Made by a program: the position numbers and the translations under genes. From positions 32,936 through 96,935 of the forward strand of contig CAYPOD010000011.1 of NCBI GenBank assembly GCA_964412375.1: a stretch of 64,000 bases of DNA. The letters are read 5' to 3'. Source of the DNA: CADEDV01 sp964412375. GTDB taxonomy: Bacteria > Bacteroidota > Bacteroidia > Chitinophagales > Chitinophagaceae. The notes under the pieces are model-generated. The model saw only the letters and a list, made by a program, of their open reading frames with translations, was not told where the DNA came from and did not search any database. Each line of letters starts with the position of its first letter. Positions within the stretch are counted from its first letter, which is position 1. Positions 51,071 to 59,492 of the stretch are shown in pieces.

Positions 51071-51724
51071 ATGAAATTTTTCATTGACACTGCCAATCTA
51101 GCACAGATCAAAGAAGCCAACGAATTAGGGATACTCGACGGAGTGACCACCAATCCTTCATTGATGGCCAAAGAAGGCATCAAAGGACATGATGCCGTGA
51201 TGACGCATTACAAAACTATTTGCGACCTGGTGGATGGCGACATCAGCGCCGAAGTGATCGCCACCGATTTTGATGGCATTGTAGAAGAAGGTAAAAAACT
51301 GGCGGCTATTCACCCCAACATCGTTGTGAAAGTGCCGATGATCAAAGACGGTGTAAAAGCTATTAAATGGTTTACCGATAATGGTATTAAGACCAACTGC
51401 ACACTGGTGTTTTCTGCGGGACAGGCCATTCTTGCTGCCAAAGCCGGAGCTTCTTATGTTTCTCCTTTCATCGGTCGTATTGATGACAGCAACTGGGATG
51501 GTGTTGACCTCATTGCACAGATATCCAATATTTATTCCATACAGGGATTTAAGACACAGGTGCTGGCAGCCTCCATCCGCAATGCCCTGCATATTGTGAA
51601 ATGTGCAGAAGCCGGGGCTGATGTGTGCACCTGCCCGCTCGATTCAATCCTTGGCCTGCTCAAACATCCGCTGACGGATATTGGTTTAGCCAAGTTTCTG
51701 GAAGATGCAAAAAAGACTGCCTGA
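51071..51724 (+). CDS. Transaldolase-family aldolase (FSA/TalC type)
   Basis: A 217-residue class I aldolase of the small transaldolase group. It either transfers dihydroxyacetone between sugar phosphates (transaldolase) or acts as fructose 6-phosphate aldolase. The Schiff-base Lys87 is in HPNIVVKVPMIKDG; further motifs are FFIDTANLAQIKEA, DGVTTNPSLMAKEG and CTLVFSAGQAILAAKAGASY, then PFIGRIDD. Length matches TalC/FSA (~215-220). The pentose phosphate enzyme rpe is also in the window, at the left edge, but not linked. Confidence 0.9.
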   Translation: MKFFIDTANLAQIKEANELGILDGVTTNPSLMAKEGIKGHDAVMTHYKTICDLVDGDISAEVIATDFDGIVEEGKKLAAIHPNIVVKVPMIKDGVKAIKWFTDNGIKTNCTLVFSAGQAILAAKAGASYVSPFIGRIDDSNWDGVDLIAQISNIYSIQGFKTQVLAASIRNALHIVKCAEAGADVCTCPLDSILGLLKHPLTDIGLAKFLEDAKKTA

Positions 51725-51753
51725 ACCGGCATCTTTGAACGATAAATAATTAA

Positions 51754-51787
51754 ATGGCTTTGCTTCGGCAGGGCCATTTTTGTTTTT
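51754..51787 (+). terminator. Terminator after the transaldolase gene
   Basis: ATGGC pairs with GCCAT and inside it TGC with GCA around a TTCG tetraloop; TTTTTGTTTTT follows. The T-run overlaps the helicase stop codon on the other strand. Confidence 0.8.
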
Positions 51788-52985
51788 ATCTTCTTGCTCT
51801 TCGGTAAGATGGTTTGGGTTTTCTTCCGCTCCGCGGCTGGTAGGTCGGGCCGGGGCCCAGTTGTTCGGGCAATGCAGCTTTAGGAACAGGTTTTCCCAGC
51901 AGGTCTTCAATCGCTGCAAATTTGTTTTGCTCTTTGGGGCTTACGAAAGTATAAGCAGTACCGTCTGTTTCGGCCCTCGCCGTTCTGCCGATGCGATGCA
52001 CATAATCTTCACCATCATGCGGCACATCAAAATTGATGACAAGATCAATATGGTCCACGTCAATGCCACGACTGAGAATATCTGTGGCAACCAGGATGGG
52101 AATGCGTTTGCTGGTAAAACCCCGCAGCACTTCTTCTCTCTTTGCCTGCTCCAGGTCTGAATGTATTTCTTCAGCTGGAATGCCGGCATGTTTCAGTTCC
52201 CTTGTCAAAAGTTTCACCTGTTGTTTCTTGGAGCAAAATATAATGATGGATTTGAACTGCCGGCTTTTCAGCAGCATTTTCACCAGGGGCATTTTTTGCG
52301 GTTCATAGACCATAAATGCCTGTTGCACTATTTTTTCAGGTGGTTTGGAAATAGCAATGTTCACTTCAGCCGGGTCATGCAATATCTTTTTGGCCAATGC
52401 CCTGATCTTGGGCGGCATGGTGGCAGAAAAAAGAAGTGTTTGTCTTTTGGCCGGAAGCTGGTTGATGATCCGCATGATATCGTCATGAAAACCCATGTCG
52501 AGCATACGATCGGCCTCATCCAGCACTAAGTATTTTAATTGTTTCAGCTTCACATAACCCATATTAATATGGGCAATCATCTTTCCTGGTGTGCACACCA
52601 CCATATCCACACCTTTTGACAAAGCCATTTTTTCGGATACAAATGAGTTGCCGTCACCACCACCATACACGGCAATAGAACTGACAGAGGTGAAATAGGA
52701 AAGTCCTTCGAGATGCTCACTGATCTGCACGGCCAGTTCCCGGGTAGGCACCACAATCATGGCACTGATATGATGGTCCTGTGGTGCATCCGTTAAAATG
52801 CGGTTGAGTACCGGCAATAAGAAGGCGGCTGTTTTTCCGGTACCGGTTTGTGCAGAGGCGATGATGTCTTTGCCCTGCAATATCAGGGGGATGACCTGCT
52901 CCTGTACGGGTGTGGCGTCTTCGTAATTGCTGGCGGCAATGCCTTCCAGTAAATTTTCGTTGAAATTAAAATCGGTGAATTTCAA
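51786..52985 (-). CDS. DEAD-box RNA helicase (RhlE-like)
   Basis: A 399-residue ATP-dependent RNA helicase. All motifs are visible in order: Q motif ATPVQEQVIPL, motif I AQTGTGKT (about 44-51), PTRELAVQ, CTPGK, DEAD, SAT, then FCSKKQ, TDILSRGID and HRIGRTARA. A short basic C-terminal tail (RSGRKPKPSYRRARR) could bind RNA. Helicases of this kind help rRNA maturation or cold adaptation. The RRM-protein gene lies just upstream on the same strand with a terminator between, a pairing that also suggests RNA structure remodelling. Confidence 0.94.
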   Translation of the reverse strand: MKFTDFNFNENLLEGIAASNYEDATPVQEQVIPLILQGKDIIASAQTGTGKTAAFLLPVLNRILTDAPQDHHISAMIVVPTRELAVQISEHLEGLSYFTSVSSIAVYGGGDGNSFVSEKMALSKGVDMVVCTPGKMIAHINMGYVKLKQLKYLVLDEADRMLDMGFHDDIMRIINQLPAKRQTLLFSATMPPKIRALAKKILHDPAEVNIAISKPPEKIVQQAFMVYEPQKMPLVKMLLKSRQFKSIIIFCSKKQQVKLLTRELKHAGIPAEEIHSDLEQAKREEVLRGFTSKRIPILVATDILSRGIDVDHIDLVINFDVPHDGEDYVHRIGRTARAETDGTAYTFVSPKEQNKFAAIEDLLGKPVPKAALPEQLGPGPTYQPRSGRKPKPSYRRARR

Positions 52986-53022
52986 GGGACAAACCGGGTG
53001 TTAGGTGGTTGATCATTTTGGT

Positions 53023-53062
53023 AAAGATAAACCCTCCAGGGTTTTTTGCCAATGGAGGGTTT
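53023..53062 (-). terminator. Terminator of the RRM-protein gene
   Basis: AAACCCTCCA (53029-53038) pairs with TGGAGGGTTT (53053-53062); on the minus strand the stem is followed by TTTATCTTT. Confidence 0.8.
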
Positions 53063-53084
53063 AATGCTATTCAGCAGGCCGGCA

Positions 53085-53375
53085 TTACCAGCGGCTGTTT
53101 GAATTGGAATAAGAAGGCCTGGGCTTTCTTTCTTCTTTCGGTTTTGCTTCCGCTACTTTGATGGAACGGCCGTCAACGGTGGCGCCATCCAGTTCAGTGA
53201 TTGCTTTTTTAGCGGAATCATCATCTGACATTTCCACGAAACCAAAACCTTTGCTGCGGTTGGTGAATTTGTCCATGATCACTTTGGCAGAAGTAACTTC
53301 GCCATACTCTGCAAAATAGGAGTGCAGATCCTCGTCCTGAACAGCATAGCTCAGGTTTGAAACATAAATGTTCAT
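53085..53375 (-). CDS. Single-RRM RNA-binding protein
   Basis: A 96-residue protein with one RNA recognition motif: RNP2 IYVSNLSY (residues 3-10) and RNP1 SKGFGFVEM (about 43-51). A Pro/Arg/Ser-rich tail (EERKPRPSYSNSNSRW) follows the domain. Bacterial RRM proteins bind single-stranded RNA and are often cold-induced. Its long A+T-rich leader (~150 nt) and the neighbouring DEAD-box helicase fit that picture, but regulation is inferred. Confidence 0.93.
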   Translation of the reverse strand: MNIYVSNLSYAVQDEDLHSYFAEYGEVTSAKVIMDKFTNRSKGFGFVEMSDDDSAKKAITELDGATVDGRSIKVAEAKPKEERKPRPSYSNSNSRW

Positions 53376-53533
53376 TCAAAAAAATTGAAGTTCATAAAAT
53401 ACTTGAGAAACACGCAACGTAAAGAAGACTAACTATTAGCGGATCCTTTGTAAAACGCAGGATTTAAGGGCTTAGCAGAATAAATCGTTCACTTACAAAA
53501 TGCTGTCGAGCTCAAATTAACGGTGCGAAGGTA
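53376..53533 (-). promoter_or_regulatory. Long leader and possible promoter of the RRM gene
   Basis: A TACCTTCG (53533-53526, minus strand, one mismatch to TAnnTTTG) would place transcription about 145 nt before the RRM start. The leader is A+T-rich with no coding potential and no known riboswitch. The remaining bases up to 53663 contain the promoter of the oxidase gene and nothing else recognised. Confidence 0.3.
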
Positions 53534-53618
53534 AGCTATAGCAGCGACATTTCATAGAATAATTTGAAACTAACTGGTCATTTGCACAGGCAAGTTTCAG
53601 TTACCGGCAGGTAAAGTG

Positions 53619-53648
53619 TTTGATCTCAGGCCGCAATTGCTAACTTTC
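53619..53648 (+). promoter_or_regulatory. Possible promoter of the sarcosine oxidase-like gene
   Basis: TTTG (53619-53622), 18 nt, then TAACTTTC (53641-53648), one mismatch from the -7 consensus, 15 bases before the ATG. Confidence 0.4.
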
Positions 53649-53663
53649 CATTGAAATCAATGG

Positions 53664-54806
53664 ATGTTAAATAATCGCTACGATATTATTGTAGCAGGTG
53701 CCGGCTCCATGGGCGCAGCCGCCTGTTATGAACTGGCGCAAAAAGGCCACCGGGTGCTGGGCATTGAACAGTTTACCATTCCCCATGACAAAGGCTCGCA
53801 TGGCGGACAAAGCCGCATCATCCGCAAAGCCTATTTTGAACATACGGGTTATGTACCCTTGCTGCAACGGGCTTATGAAAAATGGGAAATGCTGGAAAGG
53901 AGCACCGGGGAGAAGATTTATTTTGAAACCGGGCTATTATACCTTGGGCCTGCCCATCACCCGGTGATGAAAGGAGTAAGGCATTCAGCAGCATTGCATG
54001 AAATAGCCATACAAAATGCGTCACCGGATAAATTTCCCCAGTTTAAGACCGGTGAAAAGGATGAATTGCTGATGGAACCCAAAGCCGGTTTCTTATTACC
54101 GGGAAAAGCGATCAGTTTGCTGGCGAATGAAGCGCAAAAGAATGGCGCTGTTATTCACACCGGGGAGAAAATGCTGGAATGGAAAAAAGAGGCGGGTTGT
54201 ATAACTGTGAAAACAGACAAAACAGTATATGAATGTGAGAAACTCATCATCACAGCCGGTGCATGGACAGGGAAATTGCTCAAGGAAAGGCAGGTGCCAC
54301 TCAAAGTGACCCGGCAGGTGGTGATGTGGGTGAAACCAGAAAAGCCTGAACAATTTTTACCTGCCCAATTTCCTTGCTGGCTGATTGCATCTGACAAAAG
54401 GGAAGGGGCTTATTACGGATTTCCTTATCTCAGCGGAAAAGAATTTGGAGAACCGGCAGGGTTGAAACTAGCCCTTCATTTTCCTTTTGAAGAAACCGAT
54501 GCCGACCATATCAACAGGGAGATCAGCAAAGCTGAAACCGATGAACTGATCAATGGTTTGAAACAATACTTTCCTGCTGCGGCTGCCGAGGTGGTGGCGG
54601 CAAAAACCTGTCTTTATACCAACACTCCTGATGAAAATTTCATCATTGATTTTTTACCGGGTTATGATAACTATGTTGCATTTGCCTGTGGCTTCAGTGG
54701 CCATGGTTTCAAATTTGCATCGGTGGTCGGAGAAATTTTGGCAGATATGGTAACAGCGGGTAAAACAAACCTGCCTGTCGATTTTCTAAGTCTCCGCAGG
54801 TTTTAA
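53664..54806 (+). CDS. Monomeric sarcosine oxidase / N-methyl-amino acid oxidase
   Basis: A 380-residue FAD oxidase that demethylates N-methylated amino acids (sarcosine, N-methyltryptophan) with release of formaldehyde and H2O2. The dinucleotide fold is VAGAGSMGAAACYELAQKGH with GIEQ (residues 10-35), followed by SHGGQSRIIRKAYFEHTGYV. Cys316 in KTCLYTNTPDENFIID corresponds to the covalent FAD attachment cysteine, and CGFSGHGFKFASVVGE is near the C-terminus. The exact substrate is uncertain. It converges with and overlaps the barrel receptor gene by four bases. Confidence 0.9.
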   Translation: MLNNRYDIIVAGAGSMGAAACYELAQKGHRVLGIEQFTIPHDKGSHGGQSRIIRKAYFEHTGYVPLLQRAYEKWEMLERSTGEKIYFETGLLYLGPAHHPVMKGVRHSAALHEIAIQNASPDKFPQFKTGEKDELLMEPKAGFLLPGKAISLLANEAQKNGAVIHTGEKMLEWKKEAGCITVKTDKTVYECEKLIITAGAWTGKLLKERQVPLKVTRQVVMWVKPEKPEQFLPAQFPCWLIASDKREGAYYGFPYLSGKEFGEPAGLKLALHFPFEETDADHINREISKAETDELINGLKQYFPAAAAEVVAAKTCLYTNTPDENFIIDFLPGYDNYVAFACGFSGHGFKFASVVGEILADMVTAGKTNLPVDFLSLRRF

Positions 54807-57214
54807 TTACTCCTCTCCGGCGATTCAATATTGAACGGGTTGCTTTCTTCTTTCTTGCGGATGCCGAAGTTATAGCGCAGGTTGATGCCAAAGCGCCGGG
54901 AATCGTTATACCTTCTGCCCGTGGCATCCACAGTACCCTGGTTGATGCTGAAATCAATTTTTTGCGAAAAGAAAATATCATTCATGCTAAGAGTAACAAT
55001 GAGTTTCTGGTTTAAAAACTGGCGATTGATGCTCGCATTCAATGAACCAAAAGCGCCCAGTTCGTAAAACTGCTGTTGTCCCTTGAAACGGACAAAACCA
55101 TTTAAAGTAAATTGCGAAAACCGGTCAAGTTTCAACTGGTGATAAGTAAAGATCACCCAGCTTCCCCGTTTGAAAGAAAGTGGTTTGTTTTCATACAGGC
55201 CCTCATAAAAATTGTGGTTGTACTGCGTGCCAAACACAAAGAAATATTTTCCACCCGGTGGCAAAGCGCCTAAGGCCCGGAAATACCATTCCTTGTTTTG
55301 TCCCAGGTTGTCATAAGTGCGGTAGGCCTGGCTTTGGGTGCTGTCGGCCTGGTAGATCACATTAGTGAAAATATCTTTTGTTTCGTTTCGTCCGATGGCC
55401 AGGATGGGTCTTTCACCCACACTGATGTTGGCTTCTACATTGGTAGTGAATTGTGGCTGCAATGCCGGGTTGCCGATCTCCGAAAGATACTGGTCAATAT
55501 ATCTTGGAAAAGGATTGAGTTGTTCATATACCGGGCGGTTGATGGTGCGGCGATAGATCAGGTAAGCCCTCATATCGTAGCCGGCTATGCGCATCAGGTT
55601 TTTGCTGAGATAGAGATAAGGAAACAGGTCAGTGCGATGGATGGTAAATGATGTATCAAAGGGGATGACCTGGTTGCCCTTCATGTTGGTGTTTTCCAAA
55701 CGGGCCCCTGCTTTGATGACAATATCTTTTCCTAATGTTTGTGACCCCTGCAGGTAAAACGAATTGATGTTTTCATCGTATTCAAACGTGTTGGTGCGGT
55801 TGGGATCTTTTTGCCGGTTGGCATCTAATCCACGATAGTAATCAGCCACACTGTTAAAACCAAGCAAGGTTGTTTTCACACCTGTCTCCAGGGTTAATCT
55901 GTTCTTCAGTTTCAACCGCAGGTCTGACATGAAATGACCAAAATGCCGGTAATTGGTATTGTTGCCATCGCCGCCGGTGCTGTAAGGAAAAGGGTTTGAA
56001 AAATTGCTGGTAAAAAGCTGGTCGGCATCGCTGCGGGAATAATTATAAAAAAGATCATTCACCCATTCCGAGCCCAATGAATCTATTTTCAGTTTCCCGG
56101 ATATACCGTTTCTTAAATTCAGGTTATATCCTTTGTTGCCAACCAGGTTCAGGTTGTCGCTGATGGTTTGCGAAGTGCTGACCTTTTCAAGGATATTCCT
56201 GTTATTGGTATTATTATCAAAAGCATTCAGGTTGGCGCTGGCGCCCCAATCCAATTCCCATTTTTTCCCAACAGGAAAGACCAGCCCATAACTGGCAAAC
56301 CAGTTGTCCGAACTGTATTTCGCAAACGCATCCTGGCTTAGCAGTGAGTCGGGGGCAAACAGCCGGTCAGTCATCGTCTTTTCATAGCTGTTGCGTCTTG
56401 AATAATTCAGGTTGAGGAAAGAACTTTTGTTGCCATCATTATTGTTCAGGGTGAACCCGAGAAAACGATTTCCATAAAAGCCCTGTTGCATACCTGTGTT
56501 GACACTTCCTGTCATACCCAGTTTCACGCCTTTACGCAGCACCACGTTCACAATACCACCTGTGCTGCTGGCATCATACCTTGCTGATGGTGTTCTGACA
56601 ATTTCTATTTTGGCGATGGCATTGGGAGGAAGACTCTTCAGCAAAGTGGCCACATCAGCGGCACTCATCTTCATATCCCTGCCATTGATCTGCACCGTTG
56701 CCGGCGACAAACTGCTGATGTATATATTACCGTCAGGGTCCACAAACAGCCCCGGTGTTTTTTCAATCACTTCATATCCGCTGGTGCTGCTGGCCACCAG
56801 CGCTTCGGGTTCAATAATGGTCTTATCATCTTCCTGTCTCATCAGGGGCCGTTGTGCGGTGACCACCACACCTCTCAATGCTTTGGGCAGTGGTTCGGCC
56901 TCGAATGTATAAACAGACTGGTTGCTGCTGATGACGATCCCTTTTTCGATGGGCTGATAGTTTACAGCAGTGATACTAATCGTATATTTTTCTCCTTTCT
57001 TCAGGCGAAATACAGCCACACCGTTGCTGTCGGCCACCAGTTCCTGCGACTGTAATGTGTCGGGATAACTGATGACTTTCACTGAAGCATAGGCGACCGG
57101 TTCTCTTTTTTGATTAATGATTTTTATGGAAACGGGGATTTCCTGTGCCTGTATCGCAAACGAAAAAATACAAAGCAGGATAAGCAGTAATGGTTTAGGT
57201 GTTGTGACGGTCAT
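54803..57214 (-). CDS. Outer-membrane receptor with carboxypeptidase-like domain (OMP_b-brl_3)
   Basis: An 803-residue outer-membrane protein with signal peptide (PLLLILLCIFSFAIQAQ). The carboxypeptidase-regulatory domain spans about 25-115 (KIINQKREPVAYASVKVISY), the TonB plug 125-225 (STSGYEVIEKTPGLFVDPDG, ATVQINGRDMKMSAADVATL, IAKIEIVRTPSARYDA), and the barrel 240-803. Design and length match the paralogue at 30614-33184. No SusD gene is adjacent. It may import or bind an unknown peptide or siderophore-like ligand. Confidence 0.88.
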   Translation of the reverse strand: MTVTTPKPLLLILLCIFSFAIQAQEIPVSIKIINQKREPVAYASVKVISYPDTLQSQELVADSNGVAVFRLKKGEKYTISITAVNYQPIEKGIVISSNQSVYTFEAEPLPKALRGVVVTAQRPLMRQEDDKTIIEPEALVASSTSGYEVIEKTPGLFVDPDGNIYISSLSPATVQINGRDMKMSAADVATLLKSLPPNAIAKIEIVRTPSARYDASSTGGIVNVVLRKGVKLGMTGSVNTGMQQGFYGNRFLGFTLNNNDGNKSSFLNLNYSRRNSYEKTMTDRLFAPDSLLSQDAFAKYSSDNWFASYGLVFPVGKKWELDWGASANLNAFDNNTNNRNILEKVSTSQTISDNLNLVGNKGYNLNLRNGISGKLKIDSLGSEWVNDLFYNYSRSDADQLFTSNFSNPFPYSTGGDGNNTNYRHFGHFMSDLRLKLKNRLTLETGVKTTLLGFNSVADYYRGLDANRQKDPNRTNTFEYDENINSFYLQGSQTLGKDIVIKAGARLENTNMKGNQVIPFDTSFTIHRTDLFPYLYLSKNLMRIAGYDMRAYLIYRRTINRPVYEQLNPFPRYIDQYLSEIGNPALQPQFTTNVEANISVGERPILAIGRNETKDIFTNVIYQADSTQSQAYRTYDNLGQNKEWYFRALGALPPGGKYFFVFGTQYNHNFYEGLYENKPLSFKRGSWVIFTYHQLKLDRFSQFTLNGFVRFKGQQQFYELGAFGSLNASINRQFLNQKLIVTLSMNDIFFSQKIDFSINQGTVDATGRRYNDSRRFGINLRYNFGIRKKEESNPFNIESPERSN

Positions 57215-57408
57215 GCTGATTTTTTATAAGGCCGCTGAAGACAGGCAAAAGTAATCAAACGCCGTTCTGTTGAATGCCCACTCATACAATTCGGGTGTTT
57301 TTTGAAATCTTTTAACCTTTGTACACGGTTTAAAACCCGGAACGTTCCATAACTGATTTTGTTACAGAATACGGATCGCCTTATGCAAAACAATTGTATG
57401 TTTATCGC

Positions 57409-57924
57409 ATGAAAGCAGTACAATTCACCGCGACGCTGCACAAGTATGAAAAGCAGGGAGAGAAGACCGGGTGGACCTATATTGAGGTTCCGGCTGACCT
57501 GGCGCAGCAACTGAAGCCTGGTAATAAAAAGGAGTTTAAGGTGAAAGGAAAACTGGACAACTATGCGTTGAAAAGAGTGTCGCTGCTGCCGGTAGGTCGT
57601 GGCCGTTTTATTATGCCTGTGAATGCCACCATGCGGAAAGCACTGGGAAAACGGCATGGCGCTATGGTGAAAGTGAGTCTTACAGAAGATAAAACTGAGT
57701 TTGTATTCAATGCCGATTTTTTAGAATGCATGGCCGATGAACCAACTGCCAAAACTTTTTTTGAAACACTGCCGGGTTCGCATCAGCGCTATTTCAGCAA
57801 GTGGATTGATGATGCCAAAACAGTGGAAACAAAAGCCAAACGCATTGCAATGGCTGTTTCAGCACTGGCCAAAAAATGGGGTTATGGGGAAATGATCAGG
57901 GCAAATGCGAAGAAGAATCAATAA
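57409..57924 (+). CDS. YdeI/OmpD-associated family protein with DUF1905
   Basis: A 171-residue cytosolic protein starting MKAVQFTATLHKYEKQGEKT; a start at 57394 would add five residues. An N-terminal DUF1905 beta-barrel (about 5-85, with GWTYIEVPADLAQQL and GRFIMPVNATMRKALGKRHG) precedes a C-terminal YdeI/Omdp helical segment (about 110-170, HQRYFSKWIDDAKTVETKAK, RIAMAVSALAKKW). The YdeI domain has been linked to bacteriocin tolerance in enterics, but that is not established here. It diverges from the barrel receptor gene. Confidence 0.8.
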   Translation: MKAVQFTATLHKYEKQGEKTGWTYIEVPADLAQQLKPGNKKEFKVKGKLDNYALKRVSLLPVGRGRFIMPVNATMRKALGKRHGAMVKVSLTEDKTEFVFNADFLECMADEPTAKTFFETLPGSHQRYFSKWIDDAKTVETKAKRIAMAVSALAKKWGYGEMIRANAKKNQ

Positions 57925-57954
57925 AAATGCCTGCTCTGTGTTTACAGAACAGGC
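57924..57954 (-). terminator. Terminator of the glycosyltransferase gene
   Basis: GCCTGTTCTGT pairs with ACAGAGCAGGC (one mismatch) over a 4-nt loop on the minus strand, followed by ATTTTTATT. Confidence 0.7.
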
Positions 57955-57974
57955 GGGTTGGTTTGGGTTCAGGC

Positions 57975-59357
57975 TTAGAATATTTTTTCTTCCTGTAGCT
58001 GGGGAATATAGATCCTGCCAGTCTTTCCAAGAACTTCTCTTACATAAAACTCAGTGAGTTCATTCGGGTTGTAGCCACTGAATTCTTTGCCTAATTTGAT
58101 CACATTCTCTTTGTATGTCTTATTACCAATTACTTCCTCCACTGCCTTTTTGAGTTGCGCCGGTTTGGGGGTTTCTGTTCCCAGGTTCACTCCCAATTTG
58201 AAATAACCGATCCTGGCATTGATCTCATTCTTTCCTTCATGCACACCTGCCACCACCAATGGTAATTCATTTTCGATACCCAGCATCACACCTCCGTATC
58301 CACCGTTTGTGATGTATGCATCTGCATAAGGCATGATGTCAGCAAAAGGAATAAAGTCTTCAATGATGAGGTTTTGCTGCGGGTATCTTGCTTTTAATGC
58401 TGCCGTACCTGAACCGCCGGTGGTAGCAATCACCAATGTATCTGTTCCTTTAAAAGCTTCCAGGGCAGGAACGATGATCTTTTCAACATCTTTCTCTACG
58501 GTTCCTTGTGTAACCACCACGATCTTTTCAAATTGATTCAGCCGAACATCATACCAGGGTGTTCTTTGTTTTTTAGATGACCAGGGAAGCAGTGGGCCAA
58601 TGAAACGGATATTAGAACCCAGATCACTGCGGTAATACTCAAAACCCGGTGTGCCGCTTTGCAGCAACAGGTTTGCTTTCTTCGGCATCAAATCAAATAC
58701 AAAGAGGTTATTATGGGCTATGCCGTATTCTTCGAGTATATTCCAGGTAACTTTGTTTGCCTTCCTGAACAAAACTTTCTGCGCAGCCCATCTCAAAAGC
58801 CCTTGTTTCATTTTACCAAAAAGGGAATAAGAAGGTGTCATACCCAGCCCTGCAGGCGGCAGGTCTTTCGATGTTTCGGTGAGCGGGAAAACACCAATGG
58901 CAATAACAGGTATATTCATTTTATCCGTTATAAACGGAATACCCGTGAATGCACAGTCAGCCACCACGATGTCAAAAGGAAATTCTTTTTGTATGGCCAG
59001 GATGTCAGCATAATATTCAGGCCCGCGAAGCACAAAGGCATTCACGATATCAAAATTCAGTTTAGCTACTTTTCCTTTTATTTTATCTCTTTCCGGGAAA
59101 AGCTGGCTGATATTCTCACCTGTCATGTTCAGCGCTTTTATAAAAGGGTAATGCTGAACCTGCATGGCTTTCAGTTTGGAGGCATAAATATCCGAGGTGT
59201 ACCAGCGGACATCACAACCCAACGATTTTAAATGAACAGCGAGACCGGTCAGCGGGTTAAAATGCCCGTCGCCGGGGAAAGTGGCAAATAATATTTTTTT
59301 ACCAGAGAGGTCGGCAGCCTGCAATGCTGCCGGGTTGATGAATTGATTGTTTTTCAT
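57975..59357 (-). CDS. GT1/MGT-type glycosyltransferase
   Basis: A 460-residue GT-B fold enzyme that transfers a sugar from a nucleotide sugar to a small lipophilic acceptor. The N-terminal domain has ILFATFPGDGHFNPLTGLAV near residues 22-41, where HFNP carries the catalytic His. The C-terminal donor-binding part has VVVTQGTVEKD and the PSPG-like TNGGYGGVMLGIENELPLVV (near 352-371). Relatives glycosylate macrolides, carotenoids or flavonoids. The acceptor here is unknown. No carotenoid or polyketide genes are adjacent; a palindromic operator-like region precedes it. Confidence 0.87.
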   Translation of the reverse strand: MKNNQFINPAALQAADLSGKKILFATFPGDGHFNPLTGLAVHLKSLGCDVRWYTSDIYASKLKAMQVQHYPFIKALNMTGENISQLFPERDKIKGKVAKLNFDIVNAFVLRGPEYYADILAIQKEFPFDIVVADCAFTGIPFITDKMNIPVIAIGVFPLTETSKDLPPAGLGMTPSYSLFGKMKQGLLRWAAQKVLFRKANKVTWNILEEYGIAHNNLFVFDLMPKKANLLLQSGTPGFEYYRSDLGSNIRFIGPLLPWSSKKQRTPWYDVRLNQFEKIVVVTQGTVEKDVEKIIVPALEAFKGTDTLVIATTGGSGTAALKARYPQQNLIIEDFIPFADIMPYADAYITNGGYGGVMLGIENELPLVVAGVHEGKNEINARIGYFKLGVNLGTETPKPAQLKKAVEEVIGNKTYKENVIKLGKEFSGYNPNELTEFYVREVLGKTGRIYIPQLQEEKIF

Positions 59358-59417
59358 TACTAAATTTTCAGAATAAGGTTTATAAATACGAAAAGCAATA
59401 TTAGGCGGATTGTAGCA

Positions 59418-59450
59418 GATACAATTTTTAAAAATGTATCAACTGTTACA
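59418..59450. promoter_or_regulatory. Operator-like inverted repeats upstream of the glycosyltransferase
   Basis: GATAC-A-ATTTTT followed at once by AAAAAT-GTATC (59418-59440) is an 11-bp inverted repeat with a single bulged A. Directly after it TGTA-N8-TACA (59435-59450) forms a second, overlapping dyad. Both lie 60-95 bp upstream of the gene start. Confidence 0.4.
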
Positions 59451-59492
59451 AGTGCAGAAGGAGTGCTACTGATGCAGGATGAGTTGCAACGA

